Source: Physcomitrium patens
Taxonomy: Eukaryota > Streptophyta > Bryopsida > Funariales > Funariaceae
DNA: 64,000 bases
Direction: 5' to 3'
NCBI RefSeq assembly: GCF_000002425.4
Contig: NC_037273.1
Span: forward strand, 10,878,639-10,942,638
Shown: piece by piece, positions 22,974-34,467 of the stretch
Layout: every line of letters starts with the position of its first letter
Position numbering within the stretch: the first letter of the stretch is position 1
The notes under the pieces: model-generated
Database searches by the model: none
The model's input: only the letters and a program-made list of their open reading frames with translations
Told to the model about the DNA's origin: nothing
Program-made: the position numbers and the translations under genes

Positions 22974-24798
22974 ACGGTGGGTCAAGATGATTCGAATGGG
23001 AGTAGATTTGCAGTTCGATTTGGGGCTAAAGTTTTAAGTATTCGTCAGCGTGCATATTCGCAAGTCAAAAGAGAACTTTGGGGATTCGTTTCGGCTATGA
23101 AAGCTGAAAAGGACTATTTGATTGGGGCAGTAGTAGTAATTGAAACAGATTGCTTGCCATTGCTTGGAATGATTATTAACTGTTCAACGCCAGATATTGC
23201 AATGTTGAGATGGATTGCTTATATTAAGTCACTAAATCCAGAATTTAAGCATATCACTGGAAAGGACAATTTAGTAGCAGACATGCTATCTCGAGCAAGA
23301 TACGAGAGGGAGGACAAAATGGTTGAAGACATTGATGATGTCGGATTGAAATTCTATTCAATATCTAATCTCAACAGGGAAGACAAGCTATTTCTTAAAG
23401 AATCTTATGAAGGAGAATTATTGGATATTGGTCATTACTTGAATACCTTGACTAAGCAGGAGAATTGGTCTACAGAAAAATTCAAACAAATAAGAAAAAA
23501 AGCATATGGATTTTTACTTCGAGATGGATTCTTATGGAAGAGACCGAAGAAAGGAATTGAGATGTCACAACGAGTGATAGGCAAAAGGGAAGAAAAACTA
23601 AAATTATTAAAGGAGTTTCATGATAGTTTATGGGCAGGGCATAGAAGAATCTGGGCTACTTTTGCTAAGTTCAAGGAACGATATTGGTGGAAAAATATGT
23701 ATCGAGATGTGCTCTCATTTGTAGAGTCATGTGAAATCTGTCAATCGTATTCTAATATCCGACATCGAGATGGTCTTCATCCTACGTATCCTCTGGCTAT
23801 TCATTTTAAATGGGTTGTTGATTTGGTTATTATGCCGGTTGGGTTATGGCAATTGAGATATTTGGTTTTAGCTCGTGAAGATTTATCAAATCAAGTAGAA
23901 GGAAGAGCCTTGAGGACAAAATCTATAGAGGGGATTTGTATGTTTTTGCTTGAAGACGTCATTTGTCGTTACGGGTGCGTAGGAAAAATCACTGCAGATC
24001 GTGGAGAATTAAATGCACAAGAAGCTCGTAGGTTCNNNNNNNNNNNNNNNNNNNNNNNNNNNNNNNNNNNNNNNNNNNNNNNNNNNNNNNNNNNNNNNNN
24101 NNNNNNNNNNNNNNNNNNNNNNNNNNNNNNNNNNNNNNNNNNNNNNNNNNNGAAGGTTAAAGAGTGGCGCACGGCTTTTGTCATTTGCATTATGGGCTGA
24201 TCGAACAACACATAGTTCGGTGACAGGATATATGCCAGTAGAACTTATGACAGGTCAAAAACCAATTATGCCGATTGAAGAAAAGGTACTTACTTGGAGT
24301 ATGCTACCATGGGAAGATGGATTGACAAGAGAAGAACTTCTGGCTATTAGGATTCGACAATTGGAGCAAAGAACGGAAGATGTCCAGATAGCATTGGAAA
24401 GGTTAAAAAGAGCAAGGTTACAAAACAAGGCACGATTCGATAAGCAACATCGATTGAGACCAAAAGCAATCGAGGAAGGTGACTGGGTACTTGTTTATGA
24501 CAATAGTCTGGATAATCAACATAGTACTTTGCGGAAATTTTCAAAACGTTGGTTTAAACCATATGTTATAACAACTGTTCATGATAATGCGACTTACTCA
24601 TTACGGGAGTTAGATGGTACAAAATTGAAAATACCAATTGCAGGGAAGCGAGTAAAAATATTTAAACGAAGACACACAGAGATGAATATGGAAGACCTTA
24701 ATGAAGGTACAGAGATTCCGCAGCAAGAAGATGAAAGTGATATGGATAATGAAGGTGACGAAGATGAACTGGACAAAGACGTAGGGGATATCTTCTGA
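22974..24798 (+). pseudogene. Element B: RNase H and integrase (contains an assembly gap)
   Basis: Open from 22977 to the gap at 24036. RNase H shows QRAYSQVKRELWG and VIETDCLPLLGM and ends with GKDNLVADMLSRARYE. Integrase follows: zinc-binding FHDSLWAGH with SCEICQS, first catalytic Asp in WVVDLVIMPV, second in ITADRGE (usually D-x-G). The catalytic Glu would lie in or near the gap. After the gap the frame shifts by one and reads on to TGA 24796-24798 with the target-binding tail (RARLQNKARFDKQHRLRPKA, GDWVLVYDN) and an acidic C-terminus (EGDEDELDKD). No chromodomain is present, unlike elements A and C. Confidence 0.85.
24036..24151. other. Assembly gap (116 N)
   Basis: A run of N inside the integrase of element B. 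The reading frame changes across it, so either the gap size is not exact or a real frameshift lies inside. Confidence 1.
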
Positions 24799-24847
24799 AT
24801 CAAACAGCAATTGGGTAAATTGGTGCATACCGGAGGATGCACAGGTT

Positions 24848-24860
24848 CAGAGAGGGTGGA
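24848..24860 (+). other. Polypurine tract of element B
   Basis: CAGAGAGGGTGGA lies directly before LTR2, at the place where LTR retrotransposons prime plus-strand synthesis. LTR3 is not preceded by such a tract. Confidence 0.65.
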
Positions 24861-26194
24861 TGTCGTGTTGTAACACGAGTATACAGTGAAAATAAAAAGA
24901 AAGGGGAATTTTATTAATATTCAGTTACCTCGAATATTGGGAGCATCAACCAACTCCAGTACAAATACTGAGTGGTCAGGTTCAGTCACTCCGTTACAGT
25001 CAGCCGGGGCATACTGAAATGCTCCGTTCGATTCCAATAACGGGAGTCAGTAGGAAGAGAAGGACCAATTCACACGACGGGTTCGAGGAGCCAATTGGAT
25101 CCAATTTCGAGAATCCAATCCGGGTCCTCTTATCCAATATGAGACCTGAATTGGCCGGTCAACCCAATGCAGTCTAATTATGGGAAATCCAGGTCTTACT
25201 ACGGGTCTTAGCCAGTCTGACGCGAGGACCAATTTGACCCAATTACGGGTACATCCAGGTTACTACGGGCATCTTTCCCAATATAGGACCTGAATTGGTC
25301 GGGCGACTCAATGTGGTCTCGATTACGGGGTTCGATTTTGTTTCAGGCTGTCCTGTTCTCTGTGCCTTTTCAGGGAACGTTGTTTTCGGTAAAATGGATT
25401 TCGTAAAGGTAAAAACGGAGGAGAAAGCTCTGACGGCGAGAGCCAATTTCGGATCCAAGCTTGAGGTGGGAGCCAATTCCGGATCTAAGACGGAAGATTG
25501 AAGAAATTCAGAGGATAAGGTTAAGGGGGATATAGTTTTGAGGGGGAAGGTTTTTTTTCGGGGGGAATCGGGGGGAGCGAGTTTTCAAGCTTTTGCAAGG
25601 TTACTAGTTCGGTTTTCATTGGAGGTTTTTGGAAGATCAAGGAAATTAGAGAGAGGAGCTTCATGCTTCGGGTCGGGGAAGGAAAGACATAGAATTTGGA
25701 TTTTTCTTCTTCGTAGAGTTTTGGGAAGGCTGAGGCAATCGCTGCTGAAGTCAGTGTTGTAATGGTGAATCGGGATTTTTAAATGAAGTGGGTTTGAATA
25801 CTCTTGCCTGTTTTGTAAAATCGAGTTACATCTGTGATTGAAGGATTAAAAGGGCGTCTATAGGATTGAGTATGCGGAGTGAATGAAATTTATTGGGTTA
25901 ATCTAACAGGACAGTCAGTGGATACAAGATCGTAAGTACAAAAGGGTATTGAAGATTAACAGTTTGGGTTGTTCGGGGTTCTCTGTAACGTCTAGAGACC
26001 TACCGGCTGGGGCAAAAAAAGGACTACGACAAGCAGTCGAAGGGCATCAGTAAAGATTTACGGTGTATTCTTGCAGTCGTTTATATTCCAGCAGTAAAAA
26101 CTGATAGACTGCTTGACTATCGGCGGATCTCCATACTACCTTCTACAGTCAGACGCCCGGCACGTTCTCGAGCAGGAAAGCACGTAATACGACA
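24861..26194 (+). repeat. LTR2 of element B
   Basis: 1334 bp, same ends as LTR1. It shares with LTR3 a set of variants in its 3' half (for example AGGGGGAAGG before the TTTTTTTTCGGGGGG run, GAAGATCAAGGAAATTAG), but in the 5' part it matches the solo LTR at 11633 better. Confidence 0.92.
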
Positions 26195-26259
26195 TAAGTG
26201 GTGAACCCGACGTGAAAGCTTGAGGTAGAAGGTATTGAATTTCGGTTGATTTCGGTTGA
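26195..26259 (+). repeat. 65-bp remnant of a second B internal region
   Basis: Starts like 18878 (primer binding site, then GAAAGCTTGAGGTAGAAGGT) and breaks off after a duplicated TTCGGTTGA, directly followed by LTR3. Some 5.9 kb of a second internal region have been deleted, leaving LTR2 and LTR3 almost touching. Confidence 0.88.
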
Positions 26260-27592
26260 TGTCGTGTTGTAACACGAGTATACAGTGAAAATAAAAAGAA
26301 AGGGGAATTTTATTAATATTCAGTTACCTCGAATATTGGGAGCATCAACCAACTCCAGTACAAATACTGAGTGGTCAAGTTCAGTCACTCCGTTACAGTC
26401 AGCCGAGGCATACTGAAATCCTCCATTCGATTCCAATAACGGGAGTCAACAAGAAGAGAAGGACCAATTCACACGACGGGTTCGAGGAGCCAATTGGATC
26501 CAATTTCGAGAATCCAATCCGGGTCCTCTTATCCAATATGAGACCTGAATTGGCCGGTCAACCCAATGCAGTCTAATTACGGGAAATCCAGGTCTTACTA
26601 CGGGTCTTAGCCAGTCTGACGCGAGGACCAATTTGACCCAATTACGAGAACATCCAGGTTACTACGGGCATCTTTCCCAATATAGGACCTGAATTGGTCG
26701 GGCGACTCAATGTGGTCCCGATTACGGGGTTCGATTTTGTTTCAGGCTGTCCTGTTCTCTGTGCCTTTTCAAGGAACGTTGTCTTCGGGAAAATGGATTT
26801 CGTAAAGGTAAAAACAGAGGAGAAAGCTTGACGGCGAGAGCCAATTTTGGATCCAAGCTTGAGGTGGGAGCCAATTCCGGATCTAAGACGGAAGATTGAA
26901 GAAATTCAGAGGATAAGGTTAGGGGGGATATAGTTTTGAGGGGGAAGGTTTTTTTTCGGGGGGAATCGGGGGGAGCGAGTTTTCAAGCTTTTGCAAGGTT
27001 ACTAGTTCGGTTTTCATTGGAGGTTTTTGGAAGATCAAGGAAATTAGAGAGAGGAGCTTCATGCTTCGGGTCGGGGAAGGAAAGACATAGAATTTGGATT
27101 TTTCTTCTTCGTAGAGTTTTGGGACGACTGAGGCAATCGCTGTTGAAGTCAGTGTTGTAATGGTGAATCGGGATTTTTAAATGAAGTGGGTTTGAATACT
27201 CTTGACTGTTTTATAAAATCGAGTTACGTCTGTGATTGAAGGATTAAAGGGGCGTCTATAGGATTGAGTATGCGGAGTGAATGAAATTTATTGGGTTAAT
27301 CTAACAGGACAGTCAGTGGATACAAGATCGTAAGTACAAAGGGGTATTGAAGATTAACAGTTTGGGTTGTTTGGGGTTCTCTGTAACGTCTAGAGACCTA
27401 CCGGCTGGGGCAAAAAAAGGACTTCGACAAGCAGTCGAAGGGCATCAGTAAAGATTTACGGTGTATTCTTGCAGTCGTTTATATTCCAGCAGTAAAAACT
27501 GATAGACTGCTTGACTATCGGCGGATCTCCATACTACCTTCTACAGCCAGACGCCCGGCGCGTTCTCGAGCAGGAAAGCACGTAATACGACA
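26260..27592 (+). repeat. LTR3 of element B
   Basis: 1333 bp, TGTCGT...ACGACA, followed by ACGT (27593-27596), the partner of the ACGT before LTR1. Confidence 0.92.
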
Positions 27593-27787
27593 ACGTTCCA
27601 CCATAGGAGAAAAGATATGGTTTGGTGCAGATGTTGAAGCAGCTCCAACCATTTCTATATCTTCACTTCTTGCCAATCTTGTTGCTCCTTGTGGTGATAA
27701 ATTGAGTTGATGCATCGCAAGCATTAACTCCCTCAATTGCTCTTGCATTTGTGCCATTGTACTCTTCATTTCTAGAAGTTCTGCCAT
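27593..27787 (-). pseudogene. Element A: gag, N-terminal part
   Basis: Minus strand from ATG at 27787. The start MAELLEMKSTMAQMQEQLRE is a heptad-like, coiled-coil-prone stretch typical of gag N-termini in this family. The frame runs to the junction with LTR3 at 27593, and the rest of gag lies at 17543-16736. The region from 27788 to 27999 is the 5' leader and holds a degenerate TATCAGAGC initiator-Met primer-site core at about 27969-27977 on the minus strand. Confidence 0.75.
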
Positions 27788-27999
27788 GATAACACTTAGA
27801 AAAGCGAAGATGTCTAATATCGCTCAAGACAAATAGAAGAGAGGACTTGAGAACAAAGAAAATACTAAGGACAATATTAGTTTAGAAGACGATAATCTGT
27901 AACTTCTAATATGCTTATATCTTATCAAGAAAAAGGAGTAATCTACTCTTAATCAAGATTAGACAAAGCTCTGATATTGTAGGTGTATTCTTATCAATC

Positions 28000-28560
28000 T
28001 GTCAAGGACAAAAACTCGATGAAAAAATAATTTAGACAAGTGAGACTTCACTCAAAGAAAGGTAACAAAATATAAATAAACAAGTATGTATATTGAAAGA
28101 GAAACTAGAATGGCTATTGCCAAAAGACAAGAAAACTAGAGACCCTTGAAACTAGACTAGAAGTAAGAAAGGAGTTGATAAGAGTGAAGAAGACTTCACT
28201 CTTGTCTCTATATATACTATCTAACTAGTGGCTACATGGTGACGTTCTATAGAACCTCCAATATGTATTGACTTTGTAGGACACATGCCTTGACTTACAA
28301 GACAAGTTTTTCTACGTGTGGGCCACATAGTTAGCTTGATCTTCAAGCTAACAACATGTGTGGCACATGGCCAACTTGTTGACCACGTTTCTAATCCAAA
28401 AAGTCAATTAAAGACACCTATGAAGTCAAAGTAGCATCTATGAAGCTTCTAAGAAGCTTCCATATTAAATACTATAGAATTAACTTTCTTTTACCTACTT
28501 TTACTTACTTCTACCTATTTGTATATGTAATTACTAGCTTACATGATTATGTCCATGATA
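28000..28560 (-). repeat. 5' LTR of element A (561 bp)
   Basis: Begins TGTCAAGG and ends CATGATA (CA mutated to TA), same length as 10766-11326. Differences between the two LTRs are largely C-to-T or G-to-A, for example CTACGTGGCGACG against CTACATGGTGACG. CCTAC follows at 28561. Confidence 0.9.
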
Positions 28561-28687
28561 CCTACTAATTAATTACAAATATATGTAAAGTCAAAGTAGC
28601 ATTTATGAAGCTTCTAATAAACTACTCTAGAAGATATTATGAAATTAACCTATTCTTATTTCTACTTAATCATATATGTATTTATTA

Positions 28688-28749
<62 letters not shown>

Positions 28750-28757
28750 CTGTGACA
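28561..28757 (-). repeat. 5' LTR of element C, right part
   Basis: Resumes with the duplicated CCTAC and continues exactly where 10765 stopped, parallel to 3820-3992, ending TGTGACA. It contains an expanded (AT)n run at about 28690-28747. Confidence 0.8.
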
Positions 28758-29010
28758 AGGTCTTTCAATACACATCCAATTTGTAAGACATGTATTTTAA
28801 CTTGCAAAGTAAGTTTCTTATATGTATATTATATTATTAGGTTATACTTTAAGCTATCCATACGTGTAATCCATAGCTAACTTGTTGGCTAAGTTTTTAA
28901 TCTACCAATCAATTATAAACATGTATAAAGATAAATATGTGTTTATATAGATTCTAAGGAGTTTTTTAATTACATAACATCAAGTCTATCTATATTTATC
29001 TTCTATTTAG
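28758..29010 (-). repeat. Third chromovirus LTR fragment
   Basis: Sequence such as TTGTAAGACATGTATTTTAAC, AACTTGTTGGCTAAGTTTTT and CAATTATAAACATGTATAAAG is parallel to the middle of the A and C LTRs, in the same orientation, and starts directly after the end of C. It suggests C itself landed in or next to an older relative. Confidence 0.55.
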
Positions 29011-30078
29011 TACTTCTTATTTATATAAATATATGTATCTATCAAAATTATTTATAATCTAAGAAATTGTAATCCCTCTATTGTAGGATGTGACCATCAT
29101 CTTTGTTCAATCAATTTTGCTTACTTTGATATTAAAGATATTATGATCTTATATTATAAAGAGGTTTTAATTTCAAATATACTTGCAATTCAAGAGATTA
29201 TAATGCCTCATCTAATTGGACACGTTCCATGTTTAAATATATTTGTGACCATCCTACTTATTTTTGTTTAGTATCTTAGTATTGACCTAAATTAAATTAT
29301 ATCTATTTTTTAATTACTTCCTATCAATAATCTTGGAGAGACATCTACAATATAGCTATCAAAACTACATATCAATACTATAGGCTCCTACACTCTTTGT
29401 TCTAGTATTTCAACTTTAAAAATTTTAAGAGGAGTTTCTAAAAGAATACTTGAACTTCTTCAAGCATAATTTTTTCAATAGTTAATTAATATGAGTATTT
29501 TAAATTTAAATCAAGGATTTTTTTATTTCATAGCTTAAATGCCTCATAAACCATCAATTTTTTTAAAAGCAAGATATTTCCGCCTATTTCCGACATCAAT
29601 ACGACCTTTGCTTTCAAGGGTGTAGAATTCCTAAAGGCGGATCCATTGCAAGTCCATGAAATATTTAGTTGATTTTCTCCCCTCTCCCCCCCCTTCCTCC
29701 TCCTATTTACTTAAATATAAGTTTCAATTATTATTCATAACTTATAATGACTCAATGACCATAAAAAACTAGATGTTGTTAAAAATTACTACTTATTTAT
29801 ATTATATCATATTGATATCCTATATATTCAAGAACACCTTTTAGGTAATCATTTATTTAAATTCAATGATTTCTTCTGGCTGCAAGCGAATTTTTTTGGT
29901 CATGAGGTAGTGATCAACTACAACCATAGTTGCCATAATATTAGGGTGAAAAGAGGTGGGATGTACTTCTAGATAGTCTCTTGCTTTTAACATTTGATTG
30001 TTGACTCTGAGCATTCATATTGTGGTAGAATGATGTAGGATATGTTGAAGGGATATTTGAAAGGAGATATCTCTATTT

Positions 30079-30112
<34 letters not shown>

Positions 30113-31208
30113 TTAATATCAATATCTAAGAGATGTATATTATGAATAAAAAAAATTAAAAAAAATCATGGAAGAAAAGAAGAAAACAAAATAAAATAAA
30201 ATAAAATAAAATAAATAATAGAGAAGGAAAGATGAGGAGGAAAAAAAAAGAGGTTTCTTCCAAATTCTGACAACTTTTTTGTCAATAGGAGTCCAAGCCA
30301 CCTCAAATCCTATTTTTTTATTTTTTTATTTTTTTCTTCATATTTTCTCAAGCTTCAAATGTTCTAAAAATGATATTTGATGTTTCTTTTGTATTGTAGA
30401 TGTATTGTGGTGTAGCACTTCTTTGATCTCTTGTTTTTCTTGGATTGCACATTTCAAGCTTTATATTCTATAATGGTTTTTTTTTTTTTTTTTTTTTTTT
30501 TGTGTAGCAGTGCCATTGTTTATTTTTTTTATTATTCTTGTGTAGTAAATTGCTATAGTTCAAAGTGGTATTTTTTATCATTGGCAGCTTGTTTGGTTTC
30601 AAGTATTGTGACTAATGTAGATAAAATCAAGTAAAAATATAATAGTTAAGATTTACATATAAATTCTATTTCTAGCTAATCAAGCTAGTAATCACCATCG
30701 ATGGTGGCACACTAACATTGGAGTCTTTAGCACAAAGCAATAGTTCAATGGTTTTGGCAATTGATTAGTTTTTTTTTCCTTGAGCTAGTATAATGACAAT
30801 TTGGACCTGTTGCAATTTCAGGTCTTTTGATGAGATTTTGATCTAGTTCCAATGACATGTAATTGTGGCTGTCCTGAAGTAGTTGTGAAGCATCAAATTG
30901 TATTTCCTTATATATGAATCCTTGTTGCACAAGAAGTAGCAAATACTTAACTTGACTTGTCATCATTGTCTAGTATGTGGTAGAATATGAGAATCTCTTT
31001 ACTTTATTTTTTTATTTTTTTAAAAAAATTTCCTTTTTGTGTTGTATTATTCAAGAATTGTGGTGAATGTCAAGGGTATTGTAATTGTATTGATTATAGA
31101 TTCTCTGACAATTAAAGAGCTAGTGCATAGTAGTTGACAACTTGAGTAGTGATCTAAATCATGATTGTACTACTCAACATGAGAGTGTAGAAGTTTTTTG
31201 TTGGATGC
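29011..31208. other. AT-rich intergenic DNA with simple repeats
   Basis: No gene seen. Holds an (AT)n run at about 30086-30108, an (AAAAT)n run at about 30188-30216, and a T25 run at 30477-30501. The reading frames at 30431-30634 and 30745-30966 overlap or adjoin these low-complexity parts and look fortuitous. Confidence 0.6.
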
Positions 31209-32531
31209 CATCATAATGTAATACGACTATATAGTGAAATTATAATCAAAATTGAATTTCTAATTAATATCTAATTATCTTAGTTTAATTATAATTTAAA
31301 ATATCTAAACATGGCTTTTATAAAAGCCTCTTAGGTTATTTTTTTATCTTAATAATTAGTAGGTTGAAGGTTAGTTAGTGATTTTACCTTCTAAGTTGTA
31401 GATATTCTTCTACTACCTTAGAAAGACCATAAATTAATGAAATCAGATAAAAAGAGGTAAATAATTAGTATAGTTGGTACTAAGATTAAGTTTAGAGTAG
31501 GATTGGGCTAAAAAATCCTTAGGATAGGATAGATTGATATCCGGGGGTCGACCATTTGTGAGACAGGGTCGAAATCAGACCTTTGGCCTTTAAAATGACG
31601 GCCTAGGGCAAAATAGGGCTTCATTTGAAGATCAAAGGTTAGGATTCAAAAGCTAGCTTGAAATTCTTTCCAAAGACATAAGAATTGTTTTGAGAGGGTT
31701 TTGAAGGACTTAGAAATTGTTGTTCAAAGTCAGGGTTTGTATCAGTGATTTGGATTTTATATAATATAATTAGGGCTAGCAATTTTTGCTAGTTCGTACA
31801 ATTGATGTAACATCTATGGTTGAAATTTTGATATTGTTTAGATTATTGGATGTACTAAGCGTATACAAAATTTTTTCATAATCTAATGGCGTGGTTTAGA
31901 GATATCTAGTTTTTAGTACAAGAGGATTCTAGAAGGTGGCAGTTTGAGGTTGGATAGGGTTTCTATGATATCTAAAGATCTATCAGTCAAATTAACGTGA
32001 AAATTGGCGTGGTGCTGGAGGACTTGAAGATCAAGCTACACACAAATTTTGAGACAAAGTTAATAATTGGAAAGGGAGAAATCATTGCTGGGATTTTTGC
32101 TTCACTTTTTAAGTTGGCAGCCGAGCAATATCAGTGCAATTTTTGGAGATTTTCTCACAATTTATAAGTTGGATTGGGCTAAAAATTCTTGAGCATATAA
32201 AAGACTTATATTGAAAATTGCATGCAAAATTTCACATCAAGTGGACGGTCGGATTGGATGTTACAGCTTGTTAAAGCTCACTTATTAAGATTAAGGCTTA
32301 TAAGAAAAATTTAATTTGCTTAGATATGAAAATAACAAGGTAATTGGGATTTATGTGTAGTTAAGACTAACAAGAAGAGTGTTTTAAGCACTTCTAAATT
32401 GAAATTCAGATTATATTCTTCTTGTATGGATGAAACCTATTAGGGTTTCTTGGCTACTTGTAAAACATAATCTCACCTTCCACAGTTAAATGCTTGGTGC
32501 ATTCTTGAGCAAAACAACACATAATATGACA
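31209..32531 (+). mobile_element. B-like solo LTR F1
   Basis: About 1323 bp. Its start (CATCATAATGTAATACGACT) aligns with the B LTR start and its end (CACATAATATGACA) with the B LTR end, and inside it AAAGATCTATCAGTC parallels the B segment AGAGACCTACCGGCT. It is flanked by ATGC (31205-31208) and ACGC (32532-32535). It is closely related to 33145-34467 and more distantly to element B. No internal region follows. Confidence 0.75.
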
Positions 32532-33144
32532 ACGCATTGGATGTAAGTTCTTTCTTCAAGAGTATGGTGTGAAGGTCAAGTTCCACCTTCAAATTGTAGT
32601 AGTCTTGCAATTACAATTCAAGGTTGTTATATTTTTGTTCTTTTTTTCTTTGGAATAGAAGGAAGAGTTATTGCAATGCAGCAAAGGAATTGATGCAGAA
32701 ATTAAAGAAAGATGTCATCATCAAGTTTTGATTTGCGATTGCATTTGAAAAGCTTTTGTATATTTTTTTATTAAAATTTTATCTTAGAGGTTTATAGATA
32801 ATCAACTTGATTTTTGAATTTAGAGATTGGAGTTTAGTTTTGGATATGAAATTTGAGATTGAATTTTGATATGATAGATCAAGATTACTTTGATGCTCCG
32901 TGCCTTTTCTTTCTACTAGGTGTAGAAATTTGTATTACTTAAGTTAATTAGGATAATGATTTGAGAAGGTTGTCTTTATTATGAAATAAATGTAGCATGA
33001 AATCTAAGAGTTGGTTATATAAGAGTAGGACTAGCAAATGGAGCCAAAAAATGGTGAATTTTAGAAATTCTATATGATTGCAAGTCTATAAATTGATTCA
33101 ATATAGAAGACTTTAGTCTAGATTTAGAACACATTAAAAGGCGA
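32532..33144. other. Spacer between two related solo LTRs
   Basis: 613 bp of AT-rich sequence between two LTRs in the same orientation. No primer binding site follows F1 and no coding remnant is visible, so it does not look like the internal part of one element. Confidence 0.5.
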
Positions 33145-34467
33145 AGTCATGTTGTGACACAAATGTATGGTAAAAATATAACTAAAAATATTTTTTAATT
33201 AATATTCTATTATATTAATTCAACAAAAATTCAACATGTTCTAATAAGGCTTTTATGAAAGCCTCTAAACTTATTTTCTTATCTTAATAGCAAGTAGATA
33301 AAAGTTAATTAATATTTTTACTTTCAAGGATATAGAAATTCTTTTACTACCTTAAAAAGGCCATAAATTGATAAAATCAGATTATAAGAGGTAAATAATT
33401 AGTATAGTTGATACTAAGATTAAGTTGAGAATAGGATTGGACTAAAAAATTCCTAAGATAGGTTAGATTGATACCTAGGGATTGACTGTTTGTGAGACAA
33501 GGTCGAAATCAAATTTCTAGCCACTAAAATGACTGCCTAAGACAAAATAGAGTTTTATTCAAAGATCAAAGATGAAAATTTGAGAGCTAGGTTAGAGCTT
33601 ATTTCAAAGATGTGATTGCCCTTCCATAATAGGATTTGGAAAGAGTTAGCAATTGTTTTTGGAAGTCAAGGTTTGTATTGGCAACTTGGAATTTATGCAA
33701 TGAAATTAGGGCTAGCACTCTTGGCTAATTTGTAAAATTGGTATCACATCTATAATTCAAATTTTGAAAGTACTTAGATAATTAGGTGTTCTAAATATAT
33801 ATAAAATTTTGTAGTAATCCAACAATACAATTGGAAGATATCTAGGTTTTGGTACAAGTACATATCGAAAGTTGGTAGTTTGAAGTTGGGTAGGATTTCT
33901 GTAATATCAAGAGATCTATTAGTTGGATCAAGGTGAAATTTGGCATGGCATTGAAAGACTTAAAGATTAAGTTGTAAACCAATTTTGAGTGAAAGTGAGT
34001 GGTTGGATAAAGAAAAATCATTGCTAGAATTTTTGCTTCACCTTTCAAGTTGGTGACTGAGTGACATCAATGCAATTTTTGGAGGTTTTCTCACAATCTA
34101 TAAGTTGGATTGGACTGAAAATTCTTGAACATATAAAGACTTATATTAAAAATTGCATGAAAAATTCCACATCAAGTAGATGGTCAGATTAGAAGTTATA
34201 GCTTATCAAAGCTCACTGATTAGAATTGGGCTTTACAAGAAAAATTTAAATTGTTTAAATATGAAAGTAATAAGATAATTGAGATTTATGTTTAAATAAG
34301 GCTACTAAGAAGAGTGTTTTTTAGCACTTTTGAATTGATATTTGGATTATATTCTTCTCATATTGATGAAACCTATTAGGATTTCTTGGATGTTTGTGAA
34401 ACATAACTTCACCTTCCACAGCTAGGTATCTAATGCATTTCCAAGCAAGACAACATGTAATATGACA
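33145..34467 (+). mobile_element. B-like solo LTR F2
   Basis: About 1323 bp, start GTCATGTTGTGACAC after a mutated first base, end TAATATGACA. It is collinear with F1 over its full length, for example the AAATAATTAGTATAGTTG block and the TTAGGGCTAGCA block. Flanks GCGA and ACAG do not match, so its target duplication is lost or its ends have changed. Confidence 0.75.

Larger units (their letters stand above)
17544..27592 (+). mobile_element. Element B: three-LTR tandem Ty3/gypsy retrotransposon
   Basis: Layout: LTR1 (17544-18877), full internal region (18878-24860), LTR2 (24861-26194), a 65-bp piece of internal 5' end (26195-26259), LTR3 (26260-27592). LTR1 and LTR2 are both 1334 bp, LTR3 1333 bp. 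The whole array is flanked by ACGT (17540-17543 and 27593-27596), so it behaves as a single insertion in the gag of element A. All LTRs have TGTCGT...ACGACA ends. The internal region encodes gag, protease, RT, RNase H and integrase without a chromodomain. Few lesions and very similar LTRs indicate it is younger than its host element. Confidence 0.92.
10766..28560 (-). mobile_element. Element A: Ty3/gypsy chromovirus with two later insertions
   Basis: Minus-strand LTR retrotransposon bounded by two 561-bp LTRs and by a perfect 5-bp target duplication CCTAC (10761-10765 and 28561-28565). After removing the inserted B-family sequences its internal part is about 5.3 kb, in the order gag, protease, RT, RNase H, integrase, chromodomain on the minus strand. 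This order and the chromodomain place it among chromoviruses. It inserted into the 5' LTR of element C. Later it received a solo LTR (11633-12996) and a tandem B element (17544-27592). Stops and frameshifts, many of them C-to-T or G-to-A changes, inactivate it. Confidence 0.9.

Noticed and set aside
30431-30634. 67-codon hydrophobic frame
   Set aside because: Its Phe run is just the T25 homopolymer.
31209-34467. F1 and F2 read as the two LTRs of one small element
   Set aside because: No primer binding site after F1, no coding remnant between them, and the outer flanks (ATGC and ACAG) do not match. F1 has its own plausible duplication.
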